DNA of 43,185 nt from Chloroflexota bacterium (GCA_902812455.1 CADDZH010000037.1:1-43185), one strand, 5' to 3'. Counted from the first letter of the stretch, positions 7,728 through 16,596 are shown. Translations and numbers: made by a program. The notes: generated from the letters alone by a model not told the origin.

Positions 7728-9845
7728 ATGGCAGAACGTACCCCAACAAATGCCTGGAATCTGTATGTTGGCCATGATGTTTGCTCTAACCTGCAAGCAG
7801 CGCTCGACCGTGAATGGCTCGTGACGAACGGCTTAGGAGGTTACGCAAGCGGCTCAATCGCCGGAGCCACAACTCGCAGCTACCACGGCCTCCTGGTGGC
7901 GGCTCTCCATCCTCCCGTTGAACGCTTTGTGCTGGTCACGAAGATCGACGAAGAGGTCACACTCCATGACGGAAGTCTCCTCAAACTCGGTACCAATGAA
8001 TACCAGGATGGGACGATTGACCCGCATGGCTATACCTACCTCAACACTGTTGCCCTTGAAGGCGATATCCCTTGTTTCTCCTACATGCTCAATGCTTCCC
8101 TCGCCCTAGAGAAGCGTATCTGGATGGAATATGGGCAGAATACGACGTATGTTCAATACGTATTGCACGGCTCCTTTGACGAAGAGAGCGAGAAGAGCAG
8201 CCATTCGGTCACACTCACGCTCTTCCCTTTCTGCCTCTACCGTGACCACCACAAGACCACCTATGGTTCGCTGGATTGGTATTTTCTTGTCGATAATCAT
8301 GGTAACAGTTGCCGTGTGCGCGCCTATGACACAGCCCCGCCACTGGCAATGATTGCAGGGCCACCGGCATCATTTACGCCTACAGGGATGTGGTACTGGC
8401 ACGTCCTCCACCGGCGAGACCGCGAACGCGGGCTGCCAGACCACGAGGATGTGTACCAGCCGGGCTATTTTCGCGTGCAGATCACTCCAGGTATGCGTGT
8501 TACGCTTGTACTCACTGCTGAGCCTGAGCTTTCTCCCGATATAGGCAGCGAGCGCCATGAAGAATATGCCGCCCAGGCCCTTAGCCGCCATCACCGCAGG
8601 ATTAAACAATTGCTGGCCGTTGCAGATCGCTCGACAACCAATCTTCCGCAAAAGGACCCTGTACTCGCACGGCTGGTTGTCGCCGCCGACCAGTTCATCG
8701 TCGCCCGCCCTGAGCAGTCGCAGAATTCGGCTACAGGAAATCAGCACATTCACCTCTCACCCGATAGAAAAACGATTATTGCCGGCTATCCCTGGTTTAC
8801 CGATTGGGGACGCGATAGCATGATCTCCTTGCCAGGGCTACTATTGGATACAGGCAGGTATAGCGAGGCACGCGGCCTCCTCAAAGCCTTTGCATCCTTT
8901 GCCCATAACGGGCTTATTCCCAATCGCTTTCCTGATACCGGCGAAGCTCCTGAATATAATACCGCAGATGCTACACTCTGGATGTTCCACGCCCTGGCTT
9001 CCTACCTGGCTGTTTCAGGAGACTGGTCGCTCTTGAAAGAGCTTTTCCCTGCTCTCAGCGACATTATCTTGTGGCATATACGCGGCACAAGTTACGGAAT
9101 TGGCGTTGATCCTATCGATGGATTGCTTCGTGCTGGTGCTCCTGGCATACAGCTCACCTGGATGGATGCCAAAATCGGAGACCGCGTTGTCACTCCGCGC
9201 TGGGGTAAGCCTGTCGAGATCAATACCCTGTGGTACTGTGCTCTCACTCATATGGAATCCTGGGCATGCCATCTCTCAATCGATGCTACGCAGTTCAGCC
9301 AGCTTCGTGCCCAGGTACGCCAGAACTTCACCACCCGCTTCTGGTATGAGGCTGGCGGCTATCTCTATGATGTCATCGATGTCGAGGGAAAAGCAGGTGA
9401 GAATGATGCATCATTACGCCCCAACCAGTTGTTCGCCGCTTCACTGACTCGCGACCTGCTTTCTGAAGCGCAGATACGCAGCATGATGCAACAAATTACC
9501 GATCATTTACTCACGCCTCTGGGCTTGCGCTCGCTCAGTCCAGACGATCGCGCCTATTGCCAGCGCTACCTTGGCAATCCGCAGGAGCGCGATAACGCCT
9601 ATCACCAGGGAACGGTGTGGCTCTGGCTGATTGGCCCCTACATCGATGTCTATTTGCGCATACACAATGATCGCGTCACCGCTAAAGCCTTATTACAGCC
9701 ATTCATTGATCACCTGTGGGACGCCTGCCTGGGAACACTCAGCGAGGTAGCCGAGCCAGAAGCCCCTTTTACGCCCGGCGGCTGCTTTGCCCAGGCATGG
9801 AGTGTAGCCGAGGTATTGCGCTGCTGGCAATCTCTCAGAGAATAG
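7728..9845 (+). CDS. Glycogen debranching enzyme, amylo-alpha-1,6-glucosidase (GH133)
   Basis: A 705-residue cytoplasmic enzyme that hydrolyses alpha-1,6 branches left on limit dextrins. The N-terminal domain (about 20-260, GDE_N type) shows WLVTNGLGGYASGSIAGATT and RSYHGLLVAAL. The C-terminal (alpha/alpha)6 barrel (about 300-700) has GYPWFTDWGRDSMISLPGLL, IPNRFPDTGEAPEYNTADAT, TWMDAKIGDRVVTPRWGKPV and EINTLWYCAL, the hallmark blocks of archaeal/bacterial debranching enzymes. The length is normal. Start ATG with GAAGGG six bases upstream, directly after the aminotransferase stop. The metabolic link between the two genes is not obvious. Confidence 0.93.
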   Translation: MAERTPTNAWNLYVGHDVCSNLQAALDREWLVTNGLGGYASGSIAGATTRSYHGLLVAALHPPVERFVLVTKIDEEVTLHDGSLLKLGTNEYQDGTIDPHGYTYLNTVALEGDIPCFSYMLNASLALEKRIWMEYGQNTTYVQYVLHGSFDEESEKSSHSVTLTLFPFCLYRDHHKTTYGSLDWYFLVDNHGNSCRVRAYDTAPPLAMIAGPPASFTPTGMWYWHVLHRRDRERGLPDHEDVYQPGYFRVQITPGMRVTLVLTAEPELSPDIGSERHEEYAAQALSRHHRRIKQLLAVADRSTTNLPQKDPVLARLVVAADQFIVARPEQSQNSATGNQHIHLSPDRKTIIAGYPWFTDWGRDSMISLPGLLLDTGRYSEARGLLKAFASFAHNGLIPNRFPDTGEAPEYNTADATLWMFHALASYLAVSGDWSLLKELFPALSDIILWHIRGTSYGIGVDPIDGLLRAGAPGIQLTWMDAKIGDRVVTPRWGKPVEINTLWYCALTHMESWACHLSIDATQFSQLRAQVRQNFTTRFWYEAGGYLYDVIDVEGKAGENDASLRPNQLFAASLTRDLLSEAQIRSMMQQITDHLLTPLGLRSLSPDDRAYCQRYLGNPQERDNAYHQGTVWLWLIGPYIDVYLRIHNDRVTAKALLQPFIDHLWDACLGTLSEVAEPEAPFTPGGCFAQAWSVAEVLRCWQSLRE

Positions 9846-10064
9846 GCGAACCATACCACAAATACCAGATCAGGAATACCCTCGCATCGATTATCGCATG
9901 GGATCGCTCTTCTCAGCAGAGATTATAAGCGATTCCAGAGAAATCTTAACCTCATTGATGTATTTGCAATCATATCTTAACTCCTTCACTACCGATAAGA
10001 AAGCATTCTTCTGCTACACTGAGGGCGTCAGGGGACAAAAAATAAACGTAGAGAGACAGAACAT
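9846..10064. other. Intergenic region upstream of the sugar transferase
   Basis: No gene or hairpin terminator is visible. A TACACT at 10015-10020 could be a -10 element but lacks a recognisable -35. Nothing else is evident. Confidence 0.4.
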
Positions 10065-10778
10065 ATGGAACAGATAAGCATGACATTCCTAAATCACGCC
10101 GAAGAAAGATCGGTTCCACAAACGAAAAAAGCTGCTCTTACCCAAATAATCGGTACCGAGATTGTGCGCGAGCCATCGTGGGCCTACTATATCACAAAGC
10201 GTACACTTGACATTGTACTGTCTCTGGTTGGTATCCTGCTGCTCATTCCCGTTTTCTTGATCATCGCTCTCTGCATTAAGCTCGATGATGGGGGAAGTAT
10301 CCTTCACTTCCGTGAGATCATTGGCCGCAACGGTCGCCGTTTCTTCGCCCTCAAGTTCCGAACGATGAGATCAGACGCCGATGAATACCTGGCAAAACAC
10401 CCTGAGCTTTTACGCAAATTCCAGGTAAATATGAAGCTCGAACATGATCCTCGCATTACCAGGGTAGGCAGGTTTCTACGTAAAACGAGCCTGGATGAAC
10501 TCCCTCAACTCTTCAATGTCCTGGTTGGCCAGATGTCTCTTGTGGGTCCTCGCATGATCCATCCAAGCGAATTGCCTCGCTACGGTGAATATGCGCAGAA
10601 ACGCCTTTCTGTGCGACCCGGTATTACCGGGCTATGGCAAATCAGCGGGCGCCAGCACATCAATTATGATGAGCGGGTTAAGCTTGATATGCATTATATC
10701 GATAATCGCTCATGTTTACTGGACCTCATCATTCTCGTGAAGACGCTGAAAGTTTTTATCGTCCACACAGGAGCATAA
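10065..10778 (+). CDS. Polyprenyl-phosphate sugar-1-phosphate transferase (initiating transferase)
   Basis: A 237-residue bacterial sugar transferase of the small (WcaJ C-terminal / PglC-like) monotopic phosphoglycosyl transferase type. After a cytoplasmic lead there is one membrane-embedded helix (TLDIVLSLVGILLLIPVFLI, about 46-66), then the catalytic core: KFRTMRSDADEYL, RVGRFLRKTSLDELPQLFNV, GQMSLVGPRM, RLSVRPGITGLWQISGR and DMHYIDNRS. It transfers a sugar phosphate from a nucleotide sugar to undecaprenyl phosphate, the first step of exopolysaccharide units. It lies about 16 kb from the main polysaccharide region and is apparently monocistronic. It probably primes that pathway (inference). 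ATG at 10065 is used; ATG at 10080 is possible. Confidence 0.93.
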   Translation: MEQISMTFLNHAEERSVPQTKKAALTQIIGTEIVREPSWAYYITKRTLDIVLSLVGILLLIPVFLIIALCIKLDDGGSILHFREIIGRNGRRFFALKFRTMRSDADEYLAKHPELLRKFQVNMKLEHDPRITRVGRFLRKTSLDELPQLFNVLVGQMSLVGPRMIHPSELPRYGEYAQKRLSVRPGITGLWQISGRQHINYDERVKLDMHYIDNRSCLLDLIILVKTLKVFIVHTGA

Positions 10779-10806
10779 GAGCAGCTAGTAGATTTTGGTG
10801 GTAACA

Positions 10807-10921
10807 CCTGGCCTCCACAAGGGAGGCCACTACATTTTCACAGCTAAGAACCAGGGCGAGGGCCAGCATCGCCCCTACCCTCAACGATGATGCTGGTCTC
10901 CAATTGTTAGTGGAGGCCAGG
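10807..10921. repeat. Nested inverted-repeat element
   Basis: A 12-bp perfect inverted repeat (CCTGGCCTCCAC at 10807-10818, GTGGAGGCCAGG at 10910-10921) encloses a hairpin GGCCTCC-ACAAG-GGAGGCC (10810-10828) and an 8-bp stem CCAGCATC/GATGCTGG (10863-10870 and 10889-10896). The first hairpin could terminate the sugar transferase transcript, though no T-run follows. Confidence 0.6.
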
Positions 10922-11123
10922 AACGGCCCTCTATCCATCCGCGTGAACTGTAGGTTCCCGATTTATCGTGGAACCCGATGTATCGCGCCCCGCATTGATT
11001 TATTGGCCCTGCCCCGACAATCGCCCCAAAGGATGCAGATCCCAGGAACGCTGTGTTGGACGGGAACTGCCCCTATGTAGTATCTTAGTATAGTGAATTG
11101 TGAACCTTCAATTGACCGCTGAC

Positions 11124-11220
11124 CTAGCGAAGGATCTCTCGATGGGCGGCAGATGCTTCCCCTTCCCCTTCGCTGCGGCTCAGGTCAGGGCAAGCCCTGA
11201 CCCTACAGCATGACACGATG
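11124..11220. repeat. REP-like repeat cluster with 8-bp hairpin
   Basis: It contains GCGAAGGATCT and CCTTCGCTGCGGCTCAGG, both variants of the family at 131-160. These are followed by the hairpin GGTCAGGGCAAGCCCTGACC (11183-11202, 8-bp stem, CAAG loop). Confidence 0.6.
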
Positions 11221-11263
11221 GGAGCATGATGTATCACCGGCATTAGAAAGGTAGGAAACTGCT

Positions 11264-12667
11264 ATGAGCATTCAAACTATTAACCCGGCCACAGGAGAAG
11301 TCATCCAGACCTTTGAGCCTTATACCAGAGAGCAGATCAATCAGGCTCTCGATCAGGCCCGCCAGGCATTTCTCAGTTGGCGGGATACTTCGTTTGCAGA
11401 GCGCGGCGCTCTCTTCCATCGCCTGGCGGCATATATGCGCGATCACAAAGCTGAACTCGCTCGCCTCGCTACCCTGGAGATGGGCAAACCGATCGTCGAA
11501 TCGGAGGCCGAAATCGAGAAATGCGCCTGGAACTGTGACTTCTATGCCGATAACGCCGAGAAATTTCTGGCAGATGAGCATATTGCTACAAATGCAACAG
11601 AAAGCTACGTCTCCTTCCAACCATTAGGCGTTGTGCTGGCGCTCATGCCCTGGAATTTCCCCTTCTGGCAGGTGTTTCGCTTTGCCGCCCCTGCTCTGAT
11701 GGCGGGCAATACGGCTGTCCTGAAGCACGCCTCCAATGTCTCGCTCACCGCCCTGGAAATCGAGCGTCTCTTCAAAGCATGCGGCTTCCCTGAAGGGGTC
11801 TTCCGCACGGTACTGGTGCCGGGCGCAGAGACATCACACCTCATTGCCGATCCGCGTATTGCTGCTGTCACGCTTACAGGCAGCGATGTTGCGGGTATGT
11901 CTGTAGCCTCGGCAAGCGGCCATGCCTTGAAGAAAACGGTGCTGGAATTGGGAGGTTCAGATGCTTTTATTGTGCTTGAAGATGCCGATCTCGATGGAGC
12001 AGCTCAAATGGCCGTGCGCGCCCGTTTCCAGAACACGGGCCAGAGCTGCATTGCTGCCAAGCGCTTCATCGTCGTAGAGGCTATCGCCGATGCCTTTGAG
12101 CGCAAGTTTGTTGAAGAAACAGCGAAATTGCGCGTAGGGGATCCATTCGACCGGGCCACACAGATAGGACCAATGGCACGCGCAGACCTCCGCGAGACAT
12201 TGGAAAAACAGGTACAGGCCTCGATCAATATGGGTGCAAAAGTGCTCATAGGAGGAAAGCCGCTCGAAGGCAAGGGCTACTTCTTTGCCCCAACCATCCT
12301 CAGCAATGTGACGCCCGATATGCCCATGTTCCGCGAGGAAACTTTTGGCCCTGCTGCTGCCGTGATTCGCGCCCGTGATACAGAGCACGCCGTGGAGCTG
12401 GCCAACGATTCGCAATTTGGACTCGGCGGCAATCTGTGGACGCGCGATATCAACCGCGCCCGCCAGCTTGCTCGCCATCTCGAATCCGGCGGCGTCTTCA
12501 TCAACGGTATGACTGCATCTGATCCGCGTCTCCCATTCGGTGGTATCAAGCACAGTGGCTATGGCCGCGAGCTTTCCTGGTTCGGCATTCGCGAATTTGT
12601 GAACATCCAGACCGTGTGGATTGGCCCGGCTGTCACAGCACAGACAGCCAAAACACCTAGCGAGTAA
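11264..12667 (+). CDS. Succinate-semialdehyde dehydrogenase (Sad/YneI-type aldehyde dehydrogenase)
   Basis: A 467-residue NAD(P)-dependent aldehyde dehydrogenase. The catalytic cysteine is C262 in NTGQSCIAAKRF and the general base is E228 in ELGGSD. MPWNFPFWQVFR is the cofactor-side block, and PFGGIKHSGYGRELS is the C-terminal signature. Blocks such as INPATGE, EMGKPI, NTGQ-C-AAKRFI, FREETFGPAAA and FVNIQTVW match the E. coli Sad (YneI) branch of succinate-semialdehyde dehydrogenases, which finish the GABA shunt by oxidising succinate semialdehyde to succinate. Substrate precision beyond the family is inference. Start ATG follows AAAGGTAGGAAACTGCT. The gene stands alone and ends at a strong palindrome (12679-12708). 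Confidence 0.92.
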   Translation: MSIQTINPATGEVIQTFEPYTREQINQALDQARQAFLSWRDTSFAERGALFHRLAAYMRDHKAELARLATLEMGKPIVESEAEIEKCAWNCDFYADNAEKFLADEHIATNATESYVSFQPLGVVLALMPWNFPFWQVFRFAAPALMAGNTAVLKHASNVSLTALEIERLFKACGFPEGVFRTVLVPGAETSHLIADPRIAAVTLTGSDVAGMSVASASGHALKKTVLELGGSDAFIVLEDADLDGAAQMAVRARFQNTGQSCIAAKRFIVVEAIADAFERKFVEETAKLRVGDPFDRATQIGPMARADLRETLEKQVQASINMGAKVLIGGKPLEGKGYFFAPTILSNVTPDMPMFREETFGPAAAVIRARDTEHAVELANDSQFGLGGNLWTRDINRARQLARHLESGGVFINGMTASDPRLPFGGIKHSGYGRELSWFGIREFVNIQTVWIGPAVTAQTAKTPSE

Positions 12668-12678
12668 TCACGGGCTAT

Positions 12679-12708
12679 GGGCAGGCGACCACATGTGGTC
12701 GCCTGCCC
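12679..12708. terminator. Perfect 30-bp palindrome between convergent genes
   Basis: A perfectly symmetrical sequence with arms GGGCAGGCGACCACA and TGTGGTCGCCTGCCC, 12 bases beyond the dehydrogenase stop, followed by GATTTCCTTTCC. The tail is only moderately T-rich, so it is a probable rather than certain intrinsic terminator. It could serve both this gene and the convergent toxin operon. A second weak stem (ATCCTTCA/TGAAGGAT, 12723-12746) overlaps the toxin stop codon. Confidence 0.65.
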
Positions 12709-12745
12709 GATTTCCTTTCCTGATCCTTCAGAGAGATTTGAAGGA

Positions 12746-13015
12746 TTATTGCTGAGATAAGAGGCGGTCGTAGTCTGCGTGGGTGCCAATAAAGAACCAG
12801 ATAATTGTATCGCCCTCCCACTTTCCTACAGCTCGATAGCTTTTATTCACTCGCACAGAATACAAAGATTTTCTCTGATTAATGCACTTGAAACGAAGAC
12901 TTGGGTGATATGGATTCTCTTTGAAGATGTGATAGGCATCAATTGCCTGTTTTTGTACATCACGCGGTAATCGCGCAAATAGTTCGCGAAACTCCTTTGA
13001 CCGCCTGTTTTTCAC
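12746..13015 (-). CDS. RelE/ParE-family toxin
   Basis: An 89-residue protein with the RelE/ParE fold pattern: helix-rich N-terminus (SKEFRELFARLPRDVQKQAI), then strands HPSLRFKCIN, LYSVRVNKSYRAVG, IIWFFIGTHADYDRLL. The Y-SVRVNKSYRAV and F-IGTHADYDRLL blocks are typical of the YoeB/HigB-like subset that cleaves mRNA at the ribosome. Basic residues R42 and K44 and the GTHADYD end are plausible active-site parts (inference). The start is GTG, overlapping the upstream stop as GTGA, which implies strict translational coupling. It is the last gene of a three-gene minus-strand operon. Confidence 0.85.
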   Translation of the reverse strand: MKNRRSKEFRELFARLPRDVQKQAIDAYHIFKENPYHPSLRFKCINQRKSLYSVRVNKSYRAVGKWEGDTIIWFFIGTHADYDRLLSQQ

Positions 13016-13332
13016 TCCACTGCAAAGCCGCCTTCTTCCGTTTCTCCTGCAAGGAATTGCCGTTCTGCTTCCTCAACAAGACGGTACAATGCGGCTTGCA
13101 CATGGGGCTGAGCAAATAGGGCATCCCATTCCCGCTCTTCCTCATCGTCTCTCTTCAGCGTAAGAGCAGGATGGAATCTTAGAGAAGCATCTCGCAGAAT
13201 ATTGTTTGCTTCCGCAACAGCCGCTTTTGCATCTAATTTGATGTAAGCGGTATGAAATGTGCTAGCTTGTGCTGACGAAAGAGTAATATAGGCCTTACCT
13301 GCCTCGTGACCGGCAGCGTAGGTGATCCTCAT
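13012..13332 (-). CDS. Putative antitoxin, partner of the RelE/ParE toxin
   Basis: A 106-residue protein starting MRITYAAGHEAGKAYITL, a DUF2283-like strand pattern, and ending in an acidic helical tail (VQAALYRLVEEAERQFLAGE followed by TEEGGFAVE) of the kind found at the C-termini of RelE-type antitoxins. No classical DNA-binding motif is visible. It overlaps the toxin start by 4 nt (GTGA) and the preceding gene by 4 nt (ATGA), so stoichiometric synthesis is expected. The antitoxin role rests mainly on position and tail character. The alternative is an accessory protein, with antitoxin activity residing in the first gene. Confidence 0.65.
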   Translation of the reverse strand: MRITYAAGHEAGKAYITLSSAQASTFHTAYIKLDAKAAVAEANNILRDASLRFHPALTLKRDDEEEREWDALFAQPHVQAALYRLVEEAERQFLAGETEEGGFAVE

Positions 13333-13670
13333 CTATTGGCCTCCTTTTCTTCGTTTGCTTTGGAAGCGTTGTAGCTCTCTAAACCTGCTTGCAAAGCCAT
13401 CATAATCTCTGGCACTAACTCCGGAGCGACAATTATTTTGCTAACACATGTAAAACGAACACCGTGCTCAAGGAGATATTTACTGTTTTCAGCAGGTGTG
13501 CCAATGAATGGGGGAACTTGTGTTTCAAAGAAAAAAAGTGTGAGTTCATGTTGTCCCGGCTGAACAATGACATTATGCGCGTAATGGCTTTGAAGATGCT
13601 CCGGGACGTGCAAATGTACAGGAACACTCACCCCTTCTGGCTGTTCTCGCTCTTCATCACTCATGAACAT
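13329..13670 (-). CDS. DUF3467-like protein, first gene of the toxin operon
   Basis: A protein of 113 residues with an acidic start (MFMSDEEREQPEG) followed by a compact beta-rich domain: VPVHLHVPEHLQSHYAHNVI, QHELTLFFFETQVPP, VRFTCVSKIIVAPELVPEIM and a last helix ALQAGLESYNA. The Y--N-V-V---EL-L-FF pattern, the central R/K-I---PE block and the final L---L-SYE-like helix match DUF3467, a widespread domain of unknown function. ATG at 13670 has GAGAAAG upstream; the TTG at 13688 and ATG at 13664 are alternatives. Its TGA overlaps the next gene's ATG. It may be a third regulatory component of the toxin system (inference). Confidence 0.7.
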   Translation of the reverse strand: MFMSDEEREQPEGVSVPVHLHVPEHLQSHYAHNVIVQPGQHELTLFFFETQVPPFIGTPAENSKYLLEHGVRFTCVSKIIVAPELVPEIMMALQAGLESYNASKANEEKEANR

Positions 13671-13923
13671 AGGCTCTTTCTCAATCAAATTAGCTCGATC
13701 TAACTATAATCTAAATCGCCAAAAAACGCAACTTATTGATCAAATCCTTTCAGCTCACGATGCGTCAGCCACTTACCTGTTGCCTGCCAGATTGCCCTCT
13801 TACTGCTTTAATGCTTTCCTTCACCTTGCCAGCCCATCAAGGCAATGTTAGAATTAATGGACAACAACCCGCCTGGTTGAAGATTACGAACACCTTGTAT
13901 AAATGCTTTGTAGGAGGAAGCAA
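13671..13923. other. Divergent intergenic region, toxin operon / PLD gene
   Basis: No gene is supported. Short frames here show no family resemblance. The region should hold back-to-back promoters, but I cannot pick a clear sigma-70 pair. Confidence 0.35.
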
Positions 13924-15612
13924 ATGGAATCTCCTGATGACTATATGAAGAAAAACTGGTGGGCAGAGGGTGACACTCCTGTGCGTAACGATTCGTGTGT
14001 GACCTACTTTGTCGATGGTCGCATGACGATGTTCTGGATGTGTATCCATTTTCTCAAAGCCCGCCGCTATATTTACCTGGCTAACTGGGGTATGACCCCG
14101 GGCATGGAACTTGTGCGAGGCACCGATCATAGAGCCGGGCCTGATGGCAGCCCGGAACAAGAGCGGCTTATCGAAGAGCTACGGGCGTATGGCCTCGATG
14201 AAGCAGCTATCGACTTCTGGCAGGCGCATGATCTTTCGTTGCAAGCTGTCCTCGGCTACGCCGTGAATAAAGGGGTCGAAGTGAAAGTGCTCCTATGGGA
14301 TAGCCCACCTATGTTCTCACACTATGACCCCCCAGTTGCCCAGGAAGAGCTTAGCCAGGTGGGCGTCACATGCCTGCTCGACGATAGCTCACGAGGTCTC
14401 CTCCACCACCCTGCCGAATCGCTGCACCAGAAAATTTCGATTGTGGATGGTACCCATGCCTTTGTCGGCGGGGTTGACCCGCTCATTGAAAAAGGGGGAG
14501 ACTACGATCGCTGGGATACGCCGGCACACTATTTCTCTTCTCCTTTGCGCACAACGCATGAGCACACCAGCCCACATCCCTGGCACGATGCTCACTCACT
14601 TATTGAAGGCCCGGCTGCCGGAGATGTCGAACTCAATTTCCGCCAGCGCTGGAATGATTTTGTGCAGCGCAAACACCTCGACAGCAGCTTGCTGGTTCCA
14701 GATCATGGCTACACACAAGAAAAATTCCAGCCGCCGGAAAGTACAGGTCTCGTGCAGGTAGTGCGCACAATACCGCTGCATACCTACAGCTTTGAGCCTC
14801 GTTCTGTCCAGGGTATCGCGCAAATCTATGCCAAAGCGCTCGGCAACGCAGAGCACCTTATCTATCTGGAGAACCAGTATTTCTGGCTACGCTCTTATAC
14901 AGGACTCGACGTTGCGCCTTTCGGCCTCAATAATCCTGAAATGGAATACAACATACAGAAGATTGGCGAGGCGCTGCGGCGCGGCGTCCTGGTCGCTATC
15001 ATCCTGCCGGATCATCCAAATGTGGGACGAGCATTCACTGACGCCGGTCTCACCCGCCTGCAAGAAGAGGCTCCCGAGGCGGTCGCCCAGGGACAGCTTC
15101 ATGCTTTCTGCCTGGGCACATCGATCAGGCGCGAGGACGGCGAGCACTACCGCCCCGTTTACGTCCATGCCAAAGTTGCCATCGTTGATGATGTATGGGC
15201 CACCGTTGGTTCCGGCAATCTCAATAACCGGGGCATGCGTGACGATACCGAGATGAACGTAGCCACGCTCGATCCACGGCTGGCACAGGGCCTGCGCCTG
15301 CTGCTGTGGGCCGAGCATCTCGCTCTCCTCAACGAGGACGATCTATTTATCCTGGCACGCTCTCTCGGCCACCAGCATCAAAGCTCTGAAGAGCAGGCAA
15401 GGGCTATTCAACTCTGGCAATACGTGCAGGAGACGCTAGGAGATCCGCGAGCAGGAATGCAGATGATGGTTGAGCGCGCCTGGGATAACCTGGCGCACTA
15501 TAAAGCCCGGCAGCCCCTGGTCGGCTATCTTCTCCCTTACTTAAAGGCGGAGGAGGCACGACAGCAAGGGCTGAATTTCCGCGAAGCTCACGGCTGGCTC
15601 GAAGAACCTTAG
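13924..15612 (+). CDS. Phospholipase D family protein
   Basis: A 562-residue protein with two HKD motifs: H168-Q-K170-ISIV-D175 and H415-A-K417-VAIV-D422, each followed by the expected GG or GSGN turn (FVGGVD, VGSGNLNNRG). Further PLD blocks are IYLENQYFW, and VLVAIILPDHPNVGR before the second motif. It has no signal peptide or membrane segment, although the N-terminus is tryptophan-rich. It resembles the larger bacterial PLD/transphosphatidylase group rather than the membrane cardiolipin synthases. The likely substrate is a phospholipid phosphodiester. The start is secure: AGGAGG six bases before ATG at 13924, whereas the frame itself begins earlier. It is monocistronic and converges with the amidase gene 30 bases away. 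Confidence 0.9.
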   Translation: MESPDDYMKKNWWAEGDTPVRNDSCVTYFVDGRMTMFWMCIHFLKARRYIYLANWGMTPGMELVRGTDHRAGPDGSPEQERLIEELRAYGLDEAAIDFWQAHDLSLQAVLGYAVNKGVEVKVLLWDSPPMFSHYDPPVAQEELSQVGVTCLLDDSSRGLLHHPAESLHQKISIVDGTHAFVGGVDPLIEKGGDYDRWDTPAHYFSSPLRTTHEHTSPHPWHDAHSLIEGPAAGDVELNFRQRWNDFVQRKHLDSSLLVPDHGYTQEKFQPPESTGLVQVVRTIPLHTYSFEPRSVQGIAQIYAKALGNAEHLIYLENQYFWLRSYTGLDVAPFGLNNPEMEYNIQKIGEALRRGVLVAIILPDHPNVGRAFTDAGLTRLQEEAPEAVAQGQLHAFCLGTSIRREDGEHYRPVYVHAKVAIVDDVWATVGSGNLNNRGMRDDTEMNVATLDPRLAQGLRLLLWAEHLALLNEDDLFILARSLGHQHQSSEEQARAIQLWQYVQETLGDPRAGMQMMVERAWDNLAHYKARQPLVGYLLPYLKAEEARQQGLNFREAHGWLEEP

Positions 15613-15642
15613 ATAATTTTGTTCATCTTCATGATTAGGAAC

Positions 15643-16467
15643 CTACATAAGGCGGTATACCTGGGGTCTGCGATGCTCCAGGCAGGGAATTTGCGCCCGC
15701 GTGCGCTCGATCTCTGCCAGGTCGATCTCTGTCATGATCACTGCTGGCTTATCCTGTGCCTGTGCCAGCACCAGTCCCCAGGGATTGATGATCATTGAGC
15801 GGCCAAAACTCTGCCTGTTGGGTGGATATGGGCCAACCTGCGCCGGGGCAACAACAAAGCATTGATTTTCGATGGCCCGCGCCCTTAATAAGACTTCCCA
15901 GTGATCGCGCCCCGTATGCAGTGTGAAACAAGCTGGCACCAGCAGCACCTGCGCTCCTTGCAGCGCCAGGGAGCGATACAGTTCTGGGAAGCGCAGATCG
16001 TAGCAAACCGTCAGGCCAAAGGTGATGCCGTCAACCTCAGCCGTCACCACTTTATCGCCTGGCAGGATGCGTTCAGACTCGTGATGCTTCTCACCATTGG
16101 CCAGCTCGACATCAAAAAGATGGATTTTGCGATACTGCGCAACAAGCTCGCCATCGCGATCGATCAGTACGGATGTGTTGTAAAACTTTCCTGGCTTATC
16201 AGGGGCATATTCAACCATACTGCCGCCATGCACAATCATCTTATGCTTGCGAGCTTTCTCCTGTAAGCGCTCAATGACCGGCCCGGGAATGCTTTCCGCT
16301 GCTTTTTCAAAGCCGGAATACGGGCCTAGATATGTCCATAATTCTGGCAAACTGGCAAATTCTGCTCCCATCTCAGCAGCACGATCTAAGAAATATTCTA
16401 CGTTTGCCAGGTTCTCAGCAGGGTTATCGTGCGAATTGACCTGAATAGCTGCTACTCTCAGACGCAT
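15643..16467 (-). CDS. Carbon-nitrogen hydrolase, Nit1/Nit2-like amidase
   Basis: A 274-residue nitrilase-superfamily enzyme with the intact triad E42 (SLPELW), K114 (YRKIHLFD) and C155 (TVCYDLRFPEL). The KIHLFDV and CYDLRFPELYR blocks and the overall length match the Nit1/omega-amidase branch, whose members hydrolyse deaminated glutathione or alpha-ketoglutaramate; choosing between them is not possible here. Start ATG at 16467 with GGAAGGAG upstream; the frame extends 23 codons further without support. The gene is monocistronic on the minus strand. A metabolite-repair role is the best inference. Confidence 0.9.
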   Translation of the reverse strand: MRLRVAAIQVNSHDNPAENLANVEYFLDRAAEMGAEFASLPELWTYLGPYSGFEKAAESIPGPVIERLQEKARKHKMIVHGGSMVEYAPDKPGKFYNTSVLIDRDGELVAQYRKIHLFDVELANGEKHHESERILPGDKVVTAEVDGITFGLTVCYDLRFPELYRSLALQGAQVLLVPACFTLHTGRDHWEVLLRARAIENQCFVVAPAQVGPYPPNRQSFGRSMIINPWGLVLAQAQDKPAVIMTEIDLAEIERTRAQIPCLEHRRPQVYRLM

Positions 16468-16596
16468 TGTGGCAAACTCCTTCCTCTCTGCAAGATAACA
16501 ATGAGTCTCTTGCAAGCAAGGGTAACATTCTAGCACTACACAGTCAAGGATATGTAAGGGCCGATTATACAGGTTAAGGAAATAAGCCGCCCATGC

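Larger units (their letters stand above)
10779..11263. other. Repeat-rich intergenic region, 485 bases
   Basis: No gene is supported. The region is a mosaic of palindromic elements: nested inverted repeats at 10807-10921, a GGTTCC/GGAACC hairpin near 10953-10976, REP-like sequence at 11124-11180 and a tight hairpin GGTCAGGG-CAAG-CCCTGACC at 11183-11202. A minus-strand reading frame across 10756-10938 is a by-product of the repeats. Confidence 0.6.

Noticed and set aside
10756..10938. Minus-strand reading frame of 60 codons
   Set aside because: It is formed by the inverted repeats of the spacer and the end of the sugar transferase gene, with no ribosome binding site or family resemblance.
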